From Amoebophrya sp. A120 (lineage: Eukaryota > Sar > Dinophyceae > Syndiniales > Amoebophryaceae), in contig CAJINV010000006.1 in NCBI GenBank assembly GCA_905178155.1, positions 1,889,526-1,953,525 on the forward strand: a stretch of 64,000 bases of DNA. Direction: 5' to 3'. Made by a program: the position numbers and the translations under genes. The notes under the pieces were generated by a model. It was not told where the DNA came from. It worked only from the letters and a program-made list of their open reading frames with translations, and ran no database searches. Shown piece by piece: positions 34,401-49,400 of this stretch; the first letter of the stretch is position 1, and every line of letters begins with the position of its first letter.

Positions 34401-37400
34401 AAGCGGCAAAGAAAGGCGGTGCAGAAGCGGGCACAAGGGAAAGCCGTACGGATCTGGGAACGGTTGCTGAACGAAGGGAATGTGGATCCGGAGTTGATCA
34501 AAAAATCGATGGAGTATTACAGTTACCTAACTCACCCGCTGGATGACGAGGACGAGGACGGGTTCTGTGACAATAACTACGAAGTAGACGGGGATCTCGG
34601 ATCCGGGGCCGCGGCTGCAAAAAAGCACAACATGGTGCTGAATAAACAAGGGAGCTGCACCATGAAAACAAGCAGCTCTTCCACTTCGATGAAAGGTCAG
34701 TCTGCGTCCTCCTCCACTGCGGCAAGTCAACAGCATACTACCAGCTACCCCAACATCAACCAGAAGAAACCCGCAGCTCCCAACAGCACCCCCGCCCTGC
34801 CGAAGATTTTCAGCGTGTTCGCCAACAGTGCAAAATTGCTGCCTCCGGAAATCGAGCAGGAGTTCCTACGACAACTGAAGACGTTGGAAGAAGACTACAA
34901 CGAGAAATGCGCGCATTTGATATCCTGTGCAAAAGTATCGTACTCGTATTGCAATCATGCATTTACAAATCTTTTTCTTGAGGTAAATCGGCACTACAAA
35001 TTTTATTTCTCATGCTGAGGAAATTTGTGATGCATTTATACGAGTGCGATACCTTTGCAATTCATATTTGAACGTCCGCACCAATAACCCAGATGACGCG
35101 ACTTTACTCCAGATGGAAACTAATCGAAAGCTGAAGGCGCTTTGCGAGCAGCTGGACATCAAAATGGAAAAGGCGGACGGGAAGGGGTATGCGGTTGAAG
35201 AGGTCTGGGAGGATTGGGAAGAAGAAGAACGTGACATAAACGGAGACCTTCTCCACGGCTCCTGCAACAGTCCGGCGGACAGCGGTGCTGAAGCGGAACA
35301 ATTTTACGACGACGGATTCTTCCACGGACAGGAACACGCAGGTAGATCAGCAGGACAACATTCACGCCACTTTACTGACCACGAGCAAACAAACCTGAGC
35401 GGCGTAAAGGGAAAGCGGAACGCTTTTCCAGGCGGAGGTGGTGGCTCATCTTTCCGTGTGAGAAACAAGAATGAAGATGATTACAATACCCAACACGAAC
35501 AAGTAGACCACATTGTTCAGGAGCTGGAAAATAATAACGGGTTTGCAAGTGGTAAGAGGCGCGGCGTTGGTGCTGACAACAAGCTCCACCGCGGCCAGAA
35601 GGACCCTTTTCAGCAGCAATATCAAATTGTGAAGCACGGTAGCGGCCTTGGGGCAGAAGATAATTTTCCGAGGCTATCGGTAAACAGTACAAGTAATCAT
35701 GCCGATGAGGAGCGCGAAGTTGACAATTTTCACTACTATGAGCATTTTCAGCACCTAAACCGAAGTTCCACTGGGAACAGTAACAGCTCCCCGGCTTCTT
35801 CTTCTACTCGAAAAACTACTCCAGGCGGACTCTGCTCCAGCACTGCGCCCAACGCGATTGATGTGAACCGCGCCCGCGTTGACGGCTTGCTGAGTCAGAA
35901 GACCACACAGGACAAGCTCCGCAGTTTGCTGTATGGCGGGCACAGCAGTTGGGGGAAGAGTGACTGGTGGGACGCGGAAAGGAAGCTGCGGCGGAAGGAA
36001 TCGTTTCAACGCGATATGCAACGAGACAAGGATGATCTCGAGTCGATCAGCAGTAGCAACACGGCTTCTACTACGTCTGGGCTTGTTCAGCGATATGGAT
36101 CATTTCATCCCGCCGAACAAGAGAAGTCAAACAGAACATCCGCTGCTGAAGGGTCTTATTTTTTCCCCGGGGCGGCTGCATCCGGAAATAAAAGTGGAAA
36201 GAACTCGGGAGGTCCGAATTCATCGCCCCCTTGCTATCCGAGTTATAGTACTAGCGGTAAGCCAACGGAGGAATCCTTGCCACCATTACATCCGAATTTG
36301 CAAAGAAGTACTAGTGGCCCACCTAGTCGTCCACTTGGCAGCCCGATGCTGAGTCCGTATCTGAAGCTTTACGCACGGTCCGAGCGAAATTGCGACGCAA
36401 TTGAGTGCGAAATTCTTTCTGTCATTCAGAAAAAAACCTCGGAGTGGTTTCTAAAGACAAAAAGCAGGAAGTACAACTTCTACGCACGTGATGAAACCTA
36501 CAGTAGCTGCAGTGGTGAAGATTTAGACCACGACGACGGCGGCGCTCCTGGGGAACAACAAGGTGACGTTGTTGATGGAAGTGATCACGCTCCAGCACCA
36601 CCGCCTGTGCCTCCTGCGAACAAACAGGACTCAGCGCAGGAGCTGCGCCCTGAAGCACCAGGCGATGGACACGTGACCACGACGTCCAATCTCACGGCAG
36701 CTCAAGTTGTAGGACCATCTCTAGTAGAAGACGGCAAGCTGCACAAACAGGGCGATACGACCACTAAAACCGCCAAAAAAACGATCGTCGTCCGCGTTTT
36801 GGATCTGGAAGACAATGAGTGGATGCGGCGCCGCGTCAGCCGCGACCTAACGCAGCTCTACCGCATGACGCGAAGGCAGAAAATGATGCACGAATCGCCG
36901 GAAACACCGGCGAACCAGCCGTGGCGGGACTGCTTAAAGGCGAAGGTTAATTCTTTGTCGAAAAAGGAAAAGCACGCCTTGAAGTGCTTCTCTCTAGATT
37001 TAGATTACAAGATCTACTGGACGGGTCTGTTGACCTACGAGCACAGCTGCGGAGTGGGTGGTGGGGGCCAGAACTCCGACGAGTGCGAGAATTTATTTCT
37101 TCAACAGCCTGCTTACAACAGCGGTGGAGGAGGCGGCACGAGCAGTATGGTTGGAGGCCACCAGCACGTGAAGGCCCGGAAAGACGACTTTTGCCAGGTC
37201 AGTTTGGTCGATGTGATGGCGCCTCCGGACGAGGTCGCACTGCTGTTGAATACAGGTGATATCAACGGGGCCGCAAAGAGTGATGAGGAAGCTGATGCAG
37301 TACATCTAGATATGGAAGAAGCACAAGGACTAGGACAAGAGGCGGAGGCTGCTCCAGACTGCCGCGGAGACAAAAAGAATGAAGACGCTGAATTACAACC

Positions 37401-40400
37401 GAGGGAAGCTCTTCTGACCACGGATGGACGTCCTCACGCGACCGGCAAACACAGTGACAAGACCAATCGCGGTAAAGAAGACAGTTCTGATGTAGGCGAA
37501 CAAGTGACAACTCTCGGGGTTGCAACGAGGATGAATAGTGTTGATCTCCATCAGAAAATATCAACTCAGCACCAGATTCTCGAAAAATTCCGAGGAAATG
37601 TTAAACACATATGAATTGCAAAAGTATCGTACTCGTATTGCAATCATGCAATACAAATCTTTTTCTTAAAGGTAAATCCGCATCACAAATTTCATTTCTG
37701 ATGCTGAGAAAATAATTTGTAATGCATTTATACGAGTACGGTACTTTTGCACGGCATAACACAGTCCAAACAGCCACGAGGACCTCGACCAGCAAATCTT
37801 AGTCACGATTTTGGAAAACTTTTGCACGACACCAAGACGCGCAGGCTCTCCAGCCGTGAAGAGCGGACGATCGGCGGGCGCTGCAGCTGCTGGGCCGGTA
37901 GTGCTGGGAGCAGGGGGTCGCAACGGTGTGAAAGATTCGATTCCCGGCGAGGAGGTCCTTCCGCGTGCTTCCAACCAGTCCAGTAGCAGCGCTTGCAGCT
38001 CGGCGTCGTCAACTTCTTCCACTCCTGCACAGACCTCCGCCAGCCGGAAGATTACTTTGAAGAAGGAACAAGCCTCCTCTTGTTCCTCTAAAGCGTCTTA
38101 TTGCCAGGACCATGATCCTGATTTTCTCACTGCGGGGGCAGATCGAGCTCCTTCCCAAGCGAGGCAGGCCTTTTACAGCGATTTGCGAGCGGCCAACGAA
38201 ATCCACTGGTTTCAGCAGCAGGAGGCGCTGAATGCCGGAGCTGGAGCGGGAAAAAATCAGGAATGCGAAAGACAACATCATCCGAGTTCTTGTGCGAGCA
38301 GACAGTTGATTATGGATCAAAACGAAAACACGAATAAAAGCATCGACGTCCTGATCACCCGGTCGACCTTGTTGAAGACGCACATTTTCTACGGCGCGAA
38401 CAAAGTGCGGGAGTTTATTGAGGGCCTGTCGAAGCGACTGACCGTGAAGATCGGGTCGGTTATCATGGACGCCGTGCAACGGAAAGACTACATCGCGCCG
38501 ATTCTTGACTTGGTGAATCAAGACCGAGTCCCCCAGTGGTTGAAGGACGAAATGAGTCACTTGTGGGACACAAAATTGGATTTGAACAACTCCGAAGTTA
38601 GCATGAACCTGTCCGCGATGGATATTTTATCCGAGAAAGTGCAGCAGTGGGCACAGTTCGCCCCCGAGACCTTCGCGACCTACTTGCAAAGGTATTGCTC
38701 CTTTATCTACCCTGGTGCGTTGACCAACGGGGCAAGACTGCAATTACTCCGGAAGGGGAGTCACTGCATGCACTGCAATGGATTTCTCATGTACTTGGAA
38801 GAGCACGAGTTGATGCTCCACCCGGCGTTAAAACCGGAGGTGTCCGATGCCGATTTTTGCGCCAAATGCGGAGTGGAGCCCTGCACGCTGCGGGCCGTGG
38901 CGGTGGTCAAGGAAAGGCTAAAATTGGCGGAGCAAGAGCGGGTGGAGAAGGAGGAGCGAATTCGGAAAATTGAACAGGAGAAGAGGAAGGAGGCGGCTCT
39001 GTACAGAACTACGATGGAGGTGGACAAGAGTGCAGCACTTCTTGCAGGTGGAGGTGGAGAAGGAGCTACAGCTACTACTGGTCCAGGAGAACAACAAAGC
39101 GCAAGTAGACATGATGATGACCAGGGCGGGAGGACGAGCAGAGAAGGAGAACATTGTACAGACGAAGTTCTACTGCAAAATGAACAGCAGGTGGATAGTA
39201 CCAAAAATGCAAAAGCGGCGGACGAAGACCAAGACCGCCCTCGAGTAGAGAACTTGCCAACGGCTCCCGCTCCCGCGGCAAGAGAACAGGAAAACTGCGA
39301 GGAGAAGAAATCCTCCACAACATCAGCCGTAGTAGCAGGAGAACTACAGCAGGATGTTGACCAGGATCGGGACCAGCACGGTGGCAAAACCGAAAGTGTC
39401 CAAGCGGAGGACAACTCTAATGAAACAACCACCGGCCGCCCCCGCGCGGATGGTGCGCAAGGAGAAGAAAACAAGCAGGCAGGAGATAGAGATGAAATTC
39501 AACTGCCCTCATCCTGCAAGGGCGCAGTTGAAGTTGAAGAAGAACCGCCACAGACCCTGCCTCTCAATCTACTTGACCGCGCGGTGGAAACGCCTTTGGA
39601 AAGCGAGTTACAGACAAACTGCAACTCTTTGGCAACCACCCCTTGTTCTACCAATTTTTGCTACGATGCTAGTACAAGAACTTCAGTGGAAAACTATCCG
39701 ACGGCATTTGACGTCCCGGTACCAACGGGTTGCTACGTGTGTCGTGCGGGCTGCGATGTAGCGGGCTTGAGTGAGGAATTTGCAAGGGATTTTGGTGATT
39801 CCGTCGACCGGTGTGAGGAAGTGGAAAACGATATCATATGTAAAAGCGTCCCCACGACCCCAGAGTTGTCATGCAAATGCGCAATGACAGGAACATTTGT
39901 ATATGCGCATCTCTATGAGATGCGTTTCCAGGCTTGTTTTGGAATTTTGGAATTTGTAATGCTGTAACCAGGATAAGAAAGTGGATTTCTCATGCGGCCG
40001 CCCTGGCTAACCAGAACTACACTGCAAATGGAAACCTGTCATGGACAACTCCCAAAGCTTGGAGATTTGTGTTGCAGACTTACCATTCTGACTATGGGGT
40101 GGGAACGTTTTTCCAGAGGATAAACGAGTTTTGCGTGTTGTCGCTCTATTGCCAGAAATGCGCGGACGGGGAGTTTGCGAAGCAGCTGGACGTGTGTCAT
40201 AATGTCGTGTCGGACCAGATTGAAAAGGAGAAAGCGCGAAAGAGGCTCTTGCGAGAGGAGAAACGCGAAAAAAGGGCGCGGAAAGAGGAGGCGAAAAAAC
40301 AGAAGGAATTGTTGCTGGCTAGTACCTATGCATTGCAAAAGTATCGTCCTAGTAGTAATCGCATCACAAATTCGTTCAGCATGACAAATGGAATTTTTCA

Positions 40401-43400
40401 TGCTGTTTTCCCTTCTTGGGATGGAAGTTTGTAATGCATGATTGCGATTACTATGAGTGCGATGCTTTTGCACAGGATAGTACCAGTGCTGAGGACGGGA
40501 CTGCAGCTGTTGGCGGCAGCTTGGCCGCAGGCAGCGGCGGTGCGGGACAAGACACTGAAAAGGATTTGGAGTTTATTTCGGAATATCACGACAGCGGAGG
40601 CAGGATTCGACGAGACCAGTTTCATCATCATCGAGCGGAGCAAGCCACTACTTCTTCGGCTGATAGAATGAAGTGCGAAAACGATAGCTCTTTCGGGTAC
40701 TATCATGATCGCAACCAAGAACAGCAAGGAGAACGTGGCAGCTCCAGTTCATCCACCGGGCCGTTGATGCGAAGCTCGAGCTCCGAAGAAGGGAAAGCGA
40801 AAACATCGAAAAAATCCTCCTTCAGCCGTACCCACTCAAGACGGGAGGATTCTTGTGTCAAGGAAAATTTGCACACCATTTTGGAAGAAACAGAAACTGA
40901 TGTAGAGTCGCAACGGACGAGACGGAATTGTCTGCAACGGGGTACAACTAGGGGCAAGGACTGCGGAGCGGCATCTACTTCCACCTCTAGCCACAAACAC
41001 AACGCCAGGGCTCTAATACTGCAGCAGTATCCTCAAGCTGCAGGAGGACCTCCTGATGTCAGAAGCGACCCCGACAATTTTCTCTACAGCAAGCACCTGC
41101 TCCTGGCCTACCGGGCGGAGATGTTATTGGGTAGGCGCTTCACCCCGCGAGGAATCACGCAGAGGATGCGACTGAAAGGACCACATGGTGGTAGTGGTAG
41201 TCCTACAACTTCTGGTACATCAAATGATTATCCTGGCCAGACAAGTAGGTGCGTAAGAGCTAGGGGAGAGGGCATTTATTTCAACCCGGATGCAGCGGCG
41301 CAAAATGTAAAAACGAGCTTCCATGATTCCAGAAAGGGCGGCGAAAAGAGATCTGAGGGTTACATTACCAACGACGATCTGCTTTCTTCCGATGGAGACG
41401 GAGGTTACAGCCCTGGTAGTTGGGGGGACGGTCGTCGTCCTGGGACCCCAGCTTCGTTCGAAAAAAAGATCCGTCCGACTTTCCGCACGAAGAACGCGCC
41501 TCACCTGGAGGAAACCACGATTTCCCCACGGGTGATGGATAAAGACGCCGTCGACGAGATGCTTTTGAAAAACATGGGCTGGGGAACGCTGCACGAGTCC
41601 GAGATCATGCAGAAAATAACTGATCGAGGGACCAGCATCAACTACACGGAAAGATTAACTCGCGCCGGCGCATCTTCATCCTCCAACCTGCGGCGGAGGA
41701 GAAGACGGGAGGAGAAGAAATCATGCCGTCCTCAAGAAGCTGTATCTGTATCTCGCACTTCCTGGAGTTCGTCTGTGGATGACCAGACGGGATCAGACCA
41801 ATTTTATGAGGACACGGAGGTCTCGCCGTCGTTTTCTACTTCTCGGCAGCAGCAGCAGCAAGATGAGCACCTGGGGACTGGCGCCCGTGGTTTCCCACGA
41901 CCTGGGGACTCGAGCAGCAGCCGGGGAGATCGCAGCGGGGGTGTGTTTTGTTACCCCGAGGACAACAACCGTGACGAGGACTTGCACCAAACAATTTGGA
42001 CACAGGATCAACATCTCCCCCGGAGTAGAACTAGGCACACATCAAATTCATTGTCCGACGACGATCTTCCCGGATCGGCGCACCAGCAGGACCTTTTCTC
42101 TCCGAAACAAGAAGCAAATAAAACTACACCGAAAGTAGAAGTGGAGCATGGATCTACGTCGATGATCTCTGGTCGTCGTGATCACAACGACGACGACCAC
42201 CAGGACGGGGTGAATTTTAATGCAGAAAAGCACTTCACTGACCCTGCTTCAAATGCAAAGACTCCACAACGTTCCTCCTCCGACAGAAACACTTCGCAAG
42301 AGAATTCTTCATCTTACATGCGAGAGTGTTACGATCCGAAGTTCATCGGATCTCCGGCATATGAAGATACTGCGCTTCCGCGGCGCTCGCGCCCGGATGC
42401 TGAGCCGGGAAGTAATAGGTGTGCCTCCTCATCTACTTCGTCTTCAGCTTCGTCCCAGTCACCGTCTGGCGGGCAGGTCCAGCAGTCTGGGCAGGTATAC
42501 TATCCGGCCACAGGTGGAGCAGCTTCGACCGATCATGATGATCGCGGGCTGCGAGATAATCCTGATTTTTTTCCCCAGGAGCAGGCCCAGCCGAATTCTA
42601 CTTCGGGAGGTGAACCAGTAGCAGCACCTGCTCCCGAGGAACCCGGCAGCGCCGAGAGTGGTGTAACATGCGGGCAAGAGCCTGGCCCACACCGGCGAAG
42701 GAACAGAACTCATTACCGAATGCCCGGTACAACTCTTGGTCAGCAACAACATCCGCAAACCCCTAGTACCCCTCCCTATGACGACAGGACCCCGGCCTCG
42801 AGTGCGGCCCGCGAGCCGCCGCTGGACTTCGGAAGTGAGGAAGTGGTGTCTCCTATCATATGTAAAAACATCCCCACACCATAGTCAAGATGAGAAGTCT
42901 GCAACACAAATCCCAAAGTTTTGGGAGTTCTGCATGACAAATCTGGCCCCATAGTGTAATCCTGTTTAGCTAGTTAAGCAGCATCACAGATGTAGCACAT
43001 CATGCCGATTGGAGCATGACAAATCGCGAAACACGACTAAAAAACGCCTTTCATGGGTCTCCGCATGGGCAGCATTTTTACCGTGCAGATTTGCATGACA
43101 ACCCTGGGGTGGGGACGCTTTTACATAGGATATCTCCCGCTGGGGCGGACACGAGCCTGTTTGGTCGTACCGCGGCGGTGGCCGCAGAGCGAAGATTTTC
43201 ATCTTCCGGTGACCTGCACTTGAAAATCGACTGTGTAGCTACTGCGGAGAGCAGTTCTTGCTCTTGCAACAAGGAAACAAACCAGTCGCGACTGGCGCCG
43301 GAGTCGGTGCGGTCGGAACAACTGGAAGCGCGCAAAACAAGTCCGTGTCGTGCTACACCATCAACTGTGGATGTTAAAGACAATAGTGCAGCCTGTGAGA

Positions 43401-46400
43401 TCACTCTTGGTCATGATCTTCAAGAAGAAGAAGAAGATCATGATCATAAAGGCGTCAGCAAGATGTTGAACTCCGGAGGTGCATCAGCGGCTTTATCGTC
43501 CTCTGCAAGTTTGACGTTAACTCCATCCCCGGGTTTGCTTTTCCCCTCACCGGATTGTAGCTCATTCCCGACTAATAGTACGGAAGTGGAAGTGCAAAAC
43601 GCACACGATGCAGCTAGCGCAGCACTTCAAGAGTCTGCGAGACCTTTTACCGGTGAACATCAAGGTGGCGCGGCGCATCATATCAAATGTAAAAATGTCT
43701 GGGTCTGGAAGAATGCATGTTTGTCATGCTTGCCTGGCATGACTATTAAATCTGTCATGCACGTTGCCCAAGAGCCGCATTTTTCTGTCATGCGGAGACG
43801 CAATTTGTCATGCAGAATAGGCAACACCTACAAGCTCAGAAATTTGTCATGCTGAGCCAGCACTTCTGGCCTCTTCATGAGACGCCACCCAGCATCACAA
43901 GTTTCCAGACCCAGACACTTTTACATTTGACACATCATGAAGTAGAACAACCGCACGACCTGGGCAGTTCCTCGTCGTCAGACGATCGGCTGTATCAAAA
44001 GGAAAAATCCCCCCTCCCCATACTGAAAAGGTATGTTGCCGAAAATTTGTGTTGCTGATTTGAGGTCACAAATCGTCTCTGTGTTGCATGAACGCAACTC
44101 CCCAAGCTCCGCCGCATTCTACAGGCGGTTTGTCATGCTGTTTTGGCTACAACGCCGACGTCTGTCATGCTAAGCGCCTAGGCCAAAACCTGTAGACTCA
44201 GGCTTAGTATGGACCTGCAGTCCTCGCCAGCAAGACAAATCAGATTTGTGTACGCAAATCCAGCATCAGAAACTTCGCTTTGATATGGGGAGGGGGGATT
44301 TTTCATTCTGATAGGCTGCGTTTACCCTCACCCATGGGCAAGCCCCAGACTTGTGAGGTTGCGGACGAACAACGGCCTGTAAGAGGCGTCTATGAAAGCC
44401 TCAGAATGGAAATCCTCAAAGTGAAAATGATTTGTGATGCATGAAATGCGACGCAGAAAAGACTGTATTGCAGAGGACGCAACGCAGGCCGACTATTGTC
44501 CTGCTAGGGGTGAAGAATTGGAGTGCTGCTTAGCACGACAGAAGGGCACCCCCTTGCCTTAACCTGCATGACAGACATGCTTTAAGTGCCCAGTAAATTT
44601 GTCATGCGCCGACTACAAATGCCGCTTCAACTGGAGTCGTTTTTTTGCATTACAAATTATTTCCACGTTGAGGATTTCCAACCTGAGGCTTTCATAGCGT
44701 CTCGACAACTACGGGTGCTGGTGCTCACAAGGACCACGAGCATCTTCAAAGAGCCGAGTTCTGCACCAAGCGAGATAGAAATCCGCCGGAGATGTTGAAG
44801 AAAAACGGTGAAAGTATTACGCAACTGATTCTGGGCCACTACACCGAGGGTAGCTCTCGTCGTCCACAGGAAAATAAAGCGGGTCGTGGCGACCACTTCT
44901 TGCAGCAGAAAGAAAATGAAAATGATGGAAAGGAGCAGGTGCATGACCGTGCATTACTGGATGAAAACCATGGCAGTACCAGCACTTCTAAGTGTGGCGA
45001 TGAGCAAGAACCCGTTATGGCGCACACGGCTGTGACTTCTTTTCTGCCAGCGCCCGGGGCGGAAGCGTCTTCGTGGTTATGTGCCGCCACAGAAGATGAA
45101 AATGCAAAACGCGGCTGGATGAACAGCATACCAGATGCAAAAAATGCATCATGGATCACTTACAAGGGGATGAAACGGGTGCAAGGGCTAGCATTTGGGA
45201 AAGGGAACCACAAAGGGAGCAAGCACAACTACTCGTGGCAGCAGCATTATCAGCAGCCACATGTTCTTGACCAACAAACGACCGCCCTGTGGAAGGGGAA
45301 CCAGACGCCGATGGTCGTGCATATCCTGAGTAAAAACGTACCCACACCAGAGTCAGGATGGGGATTTTGCAACACAAACCTAGGAGTTTTGTGAGTCACG
45401 CATGACAAGTTGCAGTCCGTAGTGTAGTGCAGGTTCGCAAGGCCAGCTGCGTCATAAATCCATCTACTCATCCTGTTTACAGCATTACAAATTCCAAAAC
45501 ACGACTAAAAATTCTCTCCTGGCGATGCGCATTACAAATGTTCCTGTCATTGCAAATCTGCATGACAACTCTGGTGTGGGGACGTTTTTACTCAGGATAG
45601 TGCAGAAAGGTAGTTCTTACACGACGAGCCCAAAGAACTACAACTTCTATGAAAATGCACAACTCCCGCTCCCCCTCATTTGTATTGCATGAACAGCAAT
45701 ACAAGCGTCGGCAAGAGTACAGGTTTTGCATGACAAAGTTGGATAGGAGTGTAGTGCCATTTGCATGACAAAGTTAGATCTCCTGCGCCCGTAGCTGCTT
45801 GCGGCGACGGTGCAAAGGTTTTTGATATGGTGCAGTCGGGTATGCATGACAAATGAGGGAAGGGGGAGTGGTGCACTCTCATAACTTCTTTTCCGGGCAC
45901 AATTATCCGCTCCAGCAGGGTAAGAAAGGAGCGGGAAAGCACTTCTACAAAGGACCACCAGGGGGTGGCTCTGCTTTCGCTGGTACATCGACTATCGGGA
46001 ACAAAAATGGTGCGCAATACAACGTGGTTGATCAGGAGTTGTACCACGATCTCCAGTATGCCTACAACTCCATGTCGGTGTGGGAAGATCATTCTATCAC
46101 TATCAAATGCAAAAATGTCTGGAAGGTTGGAACTTGTGATGCTAACTTTGGATGCTAAAAAGATCTGTATTGCATGACCACCAAGATGAGGAGCCCAGTT
46201 TGTGCTACGCGGGGAGGGCATTTGTCATGCGGGATAGGCATCAGGAAGGCTTCTAAAAATGTGTGATGCTAGATCACGCATTACAGACATCCTGAGTCAT
46301 GCAAAATATGCATGACAAACCCGGCAACCTTCCAGACCCAGACTTTTTTGCATTTGATAATCTCTATCAGCACACCATTCGCTGGTGCTACTGACCCGGC

Positions 46401-49400
46401 AGCCTTTTACGCCCAGCACCATCTTCAGGGAGGTGACTCGTCGACATCGCAGCAACTTCAAATGTTCTCCACGACTCCGGGCGGCGGGCATGAAGACTGG
46501 AATTCTTCCTCCTCCACAACAGCGCAAATCCAAACGGCTAACAACTTTGGCGGAATAGTACACGATCCTGCTCATGACAACAGTTATGCGCTTTCTAGTA
46601 GTTCTTTCCCTACTAGTCATGAAGGATCATACGACATCACCAGCCGCGGGAACTACAAAGGGGATCCACCTGGAGGCTTCACCGCCTCCGGGAAGAAAGG
46701 TGGAGGTAAGTACGCCCACGCGATGGACGGCGCTAGTACGATGACGCAGACGGCAGCTTTTATGGGTAAAAACCCCTCCGCGACCGGCAAGATGCAACAA
46801 ATGTATCAACCGCTTCCAAAGGATGAGAACTTCGTTTTGGCGGAGGGGCAGCAGTATGATTTTTTATCTGCAGATCGGAGCAGTAGTTCTTGTGGCGCAG
46901 AACGAACAGCCATGCAGAACAAGCCCGCTACTGGTTCTGCTTCCGTTGAAGCTGCAGATGATAAAACGGGCAGGTCGTCTGCAGCAGGAGCTAGTAGACC
47001 AGAAGCTGCACAACTTTCGGGCGCAGAAGTAGGTGCAACTGGTGGCCTCGCGGCTGCATGTGGAACTACATCCGATGATGAAAAGGATCATGCTAAAAAA
47101 ACGTCGGCTTCTTGCCACCTGTATGAACTGCAAAAGTATCGTACTTCTACTCGTATAAATGCATTACAAATTTTCTCAGCATGAAAAATGAAATTTGTCA
47201 TGCTGATTTACCTTAAGCAAAGTATTTGTAATGCAAGACATGCATTTATACGAGTACGATACTTTTGCACTGCATAACCTGCAACAGGAAGTCGATCTGC
47301 AGAAAACCAAATCTGAGAAGGAACGAGACGACTGGCGAGAGGCTATTGAGAAATGGCGGAATGTTGGTAGTGCAACTACTTGCGCCGGCGAGGACGAGGA
47401 GAAGAAAAATCAAAACCAAAAGCCTCCCACGTTACCACTCCATTTGACTGCCGTTACCGCCGGAAATAGTAGTACTGCAGCTGCGAAGATGTTGGGGACA
47501 CCAAAGCAGGGAGGTGGTCTGATGTTGCAAGAGTCGACGTACAACACGTACTGGAGCAATAATGATTTCAACCAAAATTTCTATCCTGGTAACAACTTGT
47601 CCTCAGCAACTGCAGTGAGTGTCGTCTTCCTGTGCGGACGAGGGCGATCATGACCTAGACCCAGACGAGCAATATGAGGAGGCCATGCGACTGATGGGCC
47701 ACGCACCGCTGCCGCCTGACGTTGCGCCGCATGTTCTGATCAACAACAATTCATCTTCTACTGCGATGAAGAACACTGGTGCTGTTGAAAGTAGTGTCAT
47801 CGCATTTGGAGGACCACCAGCACAGGAAGGATCACTCCCAGGAGCAGGATTCAGCACGACTTCAGCATCGACGACTAGAGTGAACGCTCTTACGAGCAGT
47901 CCGGCTGTTGGCGCGAATTTCGCACCGTCCGCGTCGGCGCAACCAGGCGTTGCCCGCTCCAACAACCAAGAATACTACCACCAGGCTGCGATTTCTGCGT
48001 TCGAAAGGGGGTATCAACAGGCAGCAGAGTATGAAATGAGAACACAGCAAATCTAGCCGCGTAATGATACTAGTACATGACCTCGGTGTATATCAATGGG
48101 ACTCTATATCAATCTACGGGGATGATCCCCTGCTTTTCAACATGCTGCATGACAACTTGCATGCTTGTTCAGTTCTGATGTGGGGAAATCGTCATTTGTT
48201 CATGCGTCGTGTTGCACAACCTGATGTACGGTGGCAGGTTTGTATTGCATACTGAGCAGGCGATGATGCTAGCGGCCGCACAGAAGCAGGACGCACAAAA
48301 TACAAACCAGCAGCAACATAATGCACCAACTTCTGTCAACACAGCATCTGCATCCTCCGGACCTTCCTCTTCTTCCCCGGGACGTCTTGCAATCATGAAT
48401 CAGCAGCAACTATATAATTGCGGCTCGAGTTCCTTGTCCTCTAGCCCCTACAGCTACAGCAATAATGCGGGAACAGAACAACCACGTCTAGGAACTACAT
48501 CGGCTGCTGATCACGACAGTAAAAACTATGGCGGAGCAGGACCAGTCCGTGAAATTCCAGGTGCGACGAGCGCAGCGGCCTCCTCGCCCAACAATAGTGA
48601 CTGGATGATGTACAGTCCAGGATTATACAGCAATGACCTCTTCAGTGCTCAGAACCGGAATGGATCAGCCTCGTCTGACGCGATCTTTACTGGCTACCAA
48701 TCCTATGCAATGCGAAAGTATCGTAGTCGTATTATTGCAATACAAATTACTTCTACTTCAGCATGACAAATGGAATGTCTCATGCTGATTTAGCTTCAAG
48801 AAAACATTTGTCTTGCATGACTGCGACTAGTACGAGTACGATACTTTTGCAAAGGATAAATCATCGCCAGGACCAACATTTTTTGCGGCAGAAGCCTTAC
48901 AGCAAGACGCAGCACAACCGGGTAGTTTTTCAGGAGCATATCAAAGCAGTGTTTGTTTTTCCCCTTTCGCGCATCCCTCTACTAGTACTTCCGCAGGTGT
49001 TCTTGGGCTTGGGCCCCAGCACAGCTCAGAGGGAGCCATGGAGGTGGGTAGTACTGTGCTTACAACTTCTTGTTCCCCCGCACAAAATGGAGATTTCGAG
49101 CGGTCTGGGTTTTACGTGCCACACCGCCAACAATTGGTGGAAGAAGACCAGGCACAGCAGCAGGTCTCGAGCCCTGCAATCTTCGCAGATGGTCCCGGCC
49201 GCGCATCATTTTCTAGCTCTACTGCGGGCACCAGTGCTTCCCTCCTGGCTGGCACGTGGAACGAACAGGGGTATGGCTTCGCGGCTTACGATATCCAACG
49301 GAAAAATCCCCCCTCCCCATATCGAAATGGAAATCTGTGATGCAGGATTTGAGGTACCAAGTCGACTTGTCATGCTAGAAGGCCAAGAGCCGCAGTCGTG

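Noticed and set aside
29500-42900. Long minus-strand ORFs opposite the giant gene
   Set aside because: They mirror repetitive codons of the + strand protein and show no domains or exon structure.
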